From an uncultured Faecalibacterium sp. (GTDB lineage: Bacteria; Bacillota; Clostridia; Oscillospirales; Ruminococcaceae): a stretch of 23,532 nucleotides of DNA. Of the stretch, positions 20,336 to 23,532 are shown piece by piece; the first letter of the stretch is position 1; every line of letters begins with the position of its first letter. The translations under genes were made by a program, and so were the position numbers. The notes under the pieces were generated by a model that was not told the origin of the DNA, made no database searches, and was given only the letters and a program-made list of their open reading frames with translations. The stretch spans positions 1 to 23,532 of the forward strand of contig CAKSZU010000027.1 of the NCBI GenBank assembly GCA_934526125.1, given 5' to 3'.

Positions 20336-20782
20336 ATGGCAAAACCCATTGCACTTGCCGCCGACCACGGCGGTTACGAACTGAAAGAGGCCGTCAAGGC
20401 CCATCTGGATGAGCTGGGGCTGGAGTACATCGATTTCGGCACCCACAGCACCGCCAGCGTTGATTATCCCGACATGGCCCTGCCCGCCTGCGATGCCGTT
20501 GTCAGCGGCCAGTGCGACAAGGCTCTGCTGTTCTGCGGCACCGGTGTCGGCATCAGCATGGCCGCCAACAAGGTCAAGGGCATCCGTGCCTGCTGCTGCT
20601 CTGACAGCTTCAGCTGCGAGTATACCCGCCGCCACAACGACGCCAACGCCCTGTGCATGGGCGGCCGTGTGGTGGGCCCCGGCCTCGCCTGCCAGCTGGT
20701 GGACCTGTTCCTGAACACCCCCTTCGAGGGCGGCCGCCACGAAAAGCGGATCGCCAAGCTGATGGCCATTGAGCGGCGCTGA
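20336..20782 (+). CDS. rpiB: ribose 5-phosphate isomerase B
   Basis: A 148-residue RpiB/LacAB-family isomerase, interconverting ribose 5-phosphate and ribulose 5-phosphate in the pentose phosphate pathway. Motifs: AADHGG (8-13; D10 and H11 bind phosphate/substrate), LFCGTGVGIS with catalytic C67 and T69, H100 in RRHNDANALCMGGR. The positions match E. coli RpiB with an offset of one. The ATG at 20336 comes 8 nt after the tsaB stop, with a GGAAAGGA-type ribosome site in the end of tsaB. It is probably co-transcribed with tsaE-tsaB. Confidence 0.93.
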   Translation: MAKPIALAADHGGYELKEAVKAHLDELGLEYIDFGTHSTASVDYPDMALPACDAVVSGQCDKALLFCGTGVGISMAANKVKGIRACCCSDSFSCEYTRRHNDANALCMGGRVVGPGLACQLVDLFLNTPFEGGRHEKRIAKLMAIERR

Positions 20783-20800
20783 ACCCGTTCTCAGGTACCC

Positions 20801-20817
20801 AATAGAAGCATTCTATT
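20801..20817. promoter_or_regulatory. short inverted repeat upstream of upp
   Basis: AATAGAA (20801-20807) and TTCTATT (20811-20817) are perfect reverse complements with a 3-nt loop, ending just before the upp ribosome site AAGGAG (20824-20829). I found no convincing -35/-10 pair here, so upp may be read from upstream or from a weak promoter. Confidence 0.35.
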
Positions 20818-20838
20818 TACAATAAGGAGCGTGTGATT

Positions 20839-21465
20839 ATGACCCCTATGATCGTTGAGCATCCCCTGCTGCAGCACAAGATCAGCCTGCTGCGCAACAA
20901 GCAGACCGGCACCAAGGAATTCCGTGACCTGGTCGGCGAGATTGCTACCCTGCTGTGCTACGAGGCCACCCGTGACCTGCCGCTGGAGGAAGTCGAGATC
21001 GAGACCCCCATCACCATGGCAAAGACCAAGGTCCTGGCCGGCCGCAAGCTGGCTCTGGTGCCCATCCTCCGTGCCGGCATGGGCATGCTGGACGGCATGC
21101 TGACCCTGCTGCCTGCCGCAAAGGTCGGCTTCATCGGCCTGTACCGCGACGAGGAGACCCTGCTGCCCGTGGAGTACTTCTGCAAGCTGCCCCAGGATAT
21201 CGCCGAGCGCGATGTTCTGGTGCTGGACCCCATGCTGGCCACCGGCGGCAGCGCCATTGACGCCATCACCCAGATCAAGAAGCACGGCGCAAAGCGGATC
21301 AAGTTCATTGGTCTGATCGGTGCTCCGGAAGGCATTGAGGCTCTGCACAAGGCACATCCCGATGTGGATATCTATCTGGCCGCCAAGGATGATCACCTGA
21401 ACGAGAACGGCTACATCGTCCCCGGTCTGGGCGATGCCGGCGACCGCATCTACGGCACCAAGTAA
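20839..21465 (+). CDS. upp: uracil phosphoribosyltransferase
   Basis: A 208-residue type I phosphoribosyltransferase, the same length as E. coli Upp, converting uracil and PRPP to UMP for pyrimidine salvage. The PRPP loop [14 protein letters not shown] is at 126-139; [14 protein letters not shown] (74-87) and the C-terminal [17 protein letters not shown] uracil-site segment are characteristic. A GTG two codons upstream is in frame but only 3 nt from AAGGAG, so the ATG at 20839 is chosen. A strong terminator follows. Confidence 0.96.
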   Translation: MTPMIVEHPLLQHKISLLRNKQTGTKEFRDLVGEIATLLCYEATRDLPLEEVEIETPITMAKTKVLAGRKLALVPILRAGMGMLDGMLTLLPAAKVGFIGLYRDEETLLPVEYFCKLPQDIAERDVLVLDPMLATGGSAIDAITQIKKHGAKRIKFIGLIGAPEGIEALHKAHPDVDIYLAAKDDHLNENGYIVPGLGDAGDRIYGTK

Positions 21466-21478
21466 ATTCTGCGCAAAC

Positions 21479-21517
21479 AAAAATTCCAGCGCTGGCTCTC
21501 AGCGCTGGAATTTTTTT
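21479..21517. terminator. bidirectional terminator between upp and the TPM gene
   Basis: AAAAATTCCAGCGCT (21479-21493, with one base outside the strict pairing possible at the end) and AGCGCTGGAATTTTT (21501-21515) form a 15-bp stem with a 7-nt loop, then extra T residues. It serves both convergent genes. Confidence 0.9.
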
Positions 21518-21525
21518 ATCCGATC

Positions 21526-22620
21526 TTACCGGCCGCGGCCGCCGCCTCCGCCATGGAAGGAACCGCCGCCTGCGTGGAAGCCGCCGCCTCCACCGCCGCC
21601 GCGGAACGAGCCGCCCCCGAAGCTGCCGCCGGAGCGTCCTCCGCCCATACCGCCAAAGGAACCGCCGCCAAAACTGCCCGGTCCGCCGAAGCCGCCGCCG
21701 CGGGGAGGACGGGGAGACCGGGGACCTCCGCCCCGGGGCGGACGGGGACCGCGCGGGCCGCCGCCGAAACCGTCATAAGGACCGCCGGGTCCGCGGGGAC
21801 CACGGGGCGGCCGGGGGCCGCGGCGATGCCGCCAGCCGAACCAGCCAAAGGGGCCCCAGTACCAGCCGAAGCCGTGGCCGATGGGCGCGATGAAGATAAA
21901 GAACAACGCGAAGATCACGATGGCATATGCCACGATCGTCAGCAGCGCACTGGCAAGAGTTTCCAGCGCAGAGGCCGGTTTCTCTGCCGGATCGTTATAA
22001 GCATCGCCCGTATGACTCCCTGTATTTCCTGTATTGCCCGGGACCGTGCCGCCGGTCGAGCCGCTGCTCAGGGTCACGCCGTAAACATCTGCAATGGTGC
22101 TGGCCACATTGTTGGCGCAGGTGAACACTGCCGCATCGTAATCGCCTGCGGCAAACTCGTCCTCCATGGTCTGGGCAAGGGCACTGGCCTGTTTTTCCAG
22201 CGTGGTGTTCCGGAACCCGTCACCGGTGGCAAGATAGTAATCGCCGTCCGCATACTGCTGGGACTGCATCACCAGCAGGATCAGGACGCCGTTGTTCTCG
22301 CTGGAGCTGCCCAGCCCCCAGGCATTGGCGGCCTGCGTGGCATATTCCTCGGTGGATACACTGCCCGTATAATCTACGGTCAGGACACCGATCTGGGCTC
22401 CCTTGCACTGCTGGTCCAGCTGATCGTTCAGGGTCTCGAGTTTTTCCTTTGTGGTACTGCTCAGGACCCCGGCATCGTCCACCACGCACTGGCCTTCGGG
22501 CAGGTCCGGCAGCTGCGCTTTGGCGGCTGCGAAGGAAGCCGGTGCCAGCGCCGTCAGGCTGACCATCAGGACCACGAACAGTGCGCAGACGCGCACGGCA
22601 AATCGTTTCATCGTTTTCAT
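21526..22620 (-). CDS. TPM-domain membrane protein with Gly/Pro/Arg-rich tail
   Basis: A 364-residue exported protein. Residues 1-32 are a signal peptide (MKTMKRF..., cleavage near FAAA). Residues about 40-180 form a TPM domain (VVDDAGVLSSTTKEKLETLNDQL..., IGVLTVDYTGSVSTEEYATQAANAWGLG, NNGVLILLVM), the YgcG-type fold. A Thr/Gly/Asn-rich linker leads to one membrane helix (about 221-246). Residues 247-364 are low-complexity: an aromatic-Gly stretch (HGFGWYWGPFGWFGW), then RGPRPPRG-type repeats and long Gly runs with Phe/Ser. The ATG overlaps the lemA stop (ATGA). Third gene of telA-lemA-TPM. TPM proteins often sit beside LemA; the function is uncertain. Confidence 0.88.
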   Translation of the reverse strand: MKTMKRFAVRVCALFVVLMVSLTALAPASFAAAKAQLPDLPEGQCVVDDAGVLSSTTKEKLETLNDQLDQQCKGAQIGVLTVDYTGSVSTEEYATQAANAWGLGSSSENNGVLILLVMQSQQYADGDYYLATGDGFRNTTLEKQASALAQTMEDEFAAGDYDAAVFTCANNVASTIADVYGVTLSSGSTGGTVPGNTGNTGSHTGDAYNDPAEKPASALETLASALLTIVAYAIVIFALFFIFIAPIGHGFGWYWGPFGWFGWRHRRGPRPPRGPRGPGGPYDGFGGGPRGPRPPRGGGPRSPRPPRGGGFGGPGSFGGGSFGGMGGGRSGGSFGGGSFRGGGGGGGFHAGGGSFHGGGGGRGR

Positions 22621-23339
22621 GCGAAAGGTTCCACCTCCCGGACACCGAACAGGCCGCCCAGCACATTGGCCGGGAAGCCGCCCACTTCATTCTGATAATC
22701 ATACACGGCCTGATTGTAGCTCAGGTTCCCGATGATGGTATCTGCGCTGTTGAACTGGCCGTACTGGCCCTGTACCGCGCCCATCTTCATGGGGTCGGCG
22801 GCCTGCTCCTGCAGCTTGGCATAGAGCTGGTCGATGGCGGCCCCCAGTGCCTCGTTGTCCTCATAGAGGACGTGCATCCGGGTCTTTCCCGCGTTGAGCC
22901 CGTTCAGGTCGTTGTTGAACACCGTCAGCGCATCCTGCGCCGCCAGGACCTCGGCATTGTCTGCCCCCAGCGTGTTGCTGCCGGTGGTGATGACATTGGC
23001 CGCCGTATTGGCCCGGGTGGTCAGCTCCTCGCTGAGGGTGTAGCCGTTGTCGGCAGCGACCCCGACGGTATACCACTGCCGGGCCTCGTTGTACTTACCC
23101 CGCAGTTTGGCACCGCCGAAGCCCACGAAGGCCGCCAGCATCACCGCGATGCTCAGCACAAGGGCCATCCCCTTCTGTGCCGGCGCCGGGGGAAGCTTTT
23201 CTTCCAGCGCCGCCAGCTTCTTCTGCAGGGGCGTCAGGCGCACCGCTTCGGCCTCGGGGCGTTCCGTCTCCCGGTAACTGGTGTTGTCAAACCCGCCGGG
23301 GTTTGCATTCTGTTTCGGGTTAAAATCAGCGTTTGCCAT
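22617..23339 (-). CDS. lemA: LemA-family protein
   Basis: A 240-residue protein with a polar N-terminal region of about 55 residues, one membrane helix (57-76) and a helical LemA domain. The LemA signature is at the C-terminal end: SYNQAVYDYQNEVGGFPANVLGGLFGV (starting near residue 207), matching the family's YNxxVxxYNxxxxxFPxxxxAxxFGF form. The N-terminal extension before the helix is longer than in the simplest LemA proteins, where the helix is at the N-terminus. It lies 1 nt after the telA stop and overlaps the TPM gene. GGAG precedes the ATG. The role is unknown; the operon pattern suggests an envelope or stress function. Confidence 0.9.
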   Translation of the reverse strand: MANADFNPKQNANPGGFDNTSYRETERPEAEAVRLTPLQKKLAALEEKLPPAPAQKGMALVLSIAVMLAAFVGFGGAKLRGKYNEARQWYTVGVAADNGYTLSEELTTRANTAANVITTGSNTLGADNAEVLAAQDALTVFNNDLNGLNAGKTRMHVLYEDNEALGAAIDQLYAKLQEQAADPMKMGAVQGQYGQFNSADTIIGNLSYNQAVYDYQNEVGGFPANVLGGLFGVREVEPFA

Positions 23340-23340
23340 T

Positions 23341-23532
23341 TCAGCTCCGGATCTCCATCATTTTCTGTTTGAGTTCGTCCTCGATGCGGGTCAGCTCCTG
23401 CTCGGCCGCCGCCCGCTTTGCGCGGCCCTCGTTCTGGATCTTGTTCAGCTCGTCGAGGGTCTCGATCAGGCTCTTGTTGGTCTGCTGCAGGGTCTCGATG
23501 TCCACCACGCCGCGCTGGCTCTCCTTGGCGGT
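23341..23532 (-). CDS. telA: TelA/KlaA-type toxic anion resistance protein, C-terminal fragment
   Basis: The last 63 codons of a gene that continues beyond the window. The fragment reads as a continuous charged helix, with [20 protein letters not shown] followed by [24 protein letters not shown], and ends KMMEIRS. This matches the C-terminal end of TelA-family (toxic anion resistance, tellurite) proteins. The stop is 1 nt from the lemA start, so telA, lemA and the TPM gene form one operon. It has no separate start in the window. The fragment is short, but the sequence and neighbours make the family likely. Confidence 0.8.
   Translation of the reverse strand, partial: TAKESQRGVVDIETLQQTNKSLIETLDELNKIQNEGRAKRAAAEQELTRIEDELKQKMMEIRS

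Noticed and set aside
21560..21830. Repetitive GC-rich stretch resembling short repeats or a CRISPR-like array
   Set aside because: It is the coding sequence of the Gly/Pro/Arg tail of the TPM protein; there are no equal spacers or palindromic repeats.

Overview
The window looks like chromosomal DNA of a GC-rich, gut-type Clostridia member, most likely Faecalibacterium or a close Oscillospiraceae/Ruminococcaceae relative. This rests on gene content (pectin/uronate catabolism, TelA-LemA-TPM cluster, LrgAB, SEDS and GT51 wall genes), strong AGGAGG-type ribosome sites and a marked GCC/CTG codon preference. The taxon is an inference; no rRNA or other marker for it lies in the window.

Positions 1-10260 are a hexuronate utilisation region. 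On the plus strand lie the end of a 2-keto-3-deoxygluconate (KDG) kinase, kduI and kduD. Leftward, on the minus strand, run uxaB, uxaA, a 50-aa membrane peptide and a mutarotase-like gene. Divergent from uxaB is uxaC. KduI and KduD take the unsaturated-uronate (pectin lyase) product to KDG. UxaC, UxaB and UxaA take galacturonate to the same KDG, which the kinase phosphorylates. The uxaB/uxaC divergent promoter region carries two near-identical TTGTATACAW sites, one in each promoter core, suggesting a single GntR-type regulator.

A visibly AT-richer island (about 2263-3600) interrupts this region. It holds a compact three-gene minus-strand operon of unrecognised function. Its first protein combines an N-terminal HTH, a glycine-zipper membrane hairpin and a C-terminal coiled coil. 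A Ser/Ala-rich lipoprotein gene follows on the plus strand. The island is the best candidate here for an undescribed small system.

Positions 10260-17640 hold membrane and envelope genes: lrgAB (lrgA apparently starts at ACG), a MATE transporter, a monofunctional glycosyltransferase (mtgA), an operon of YitT, a CobW-like GTPase and a YczE-like protein, and a RodA/FtsW-type SEDS protein.

Positions 17640-23532 hold a secreted clan-CD (caspase/gingipain-like) cysteine peptidase candidate, tsaE-tsaB (t6A tRNA modification) followed by rpiB, then upp. On the minus strand lies the cluster telA (partial)-lemA-TPM protein, whose last gene has a long Gly/Pro/Arg-rich tail. Most transcription units are bounded by clear hairpin plus T-run terminators, several of them bidirectional between convergent genes. 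I saw no tRNA, rRNA, CRISPR array, insertion sequence or replication origin.
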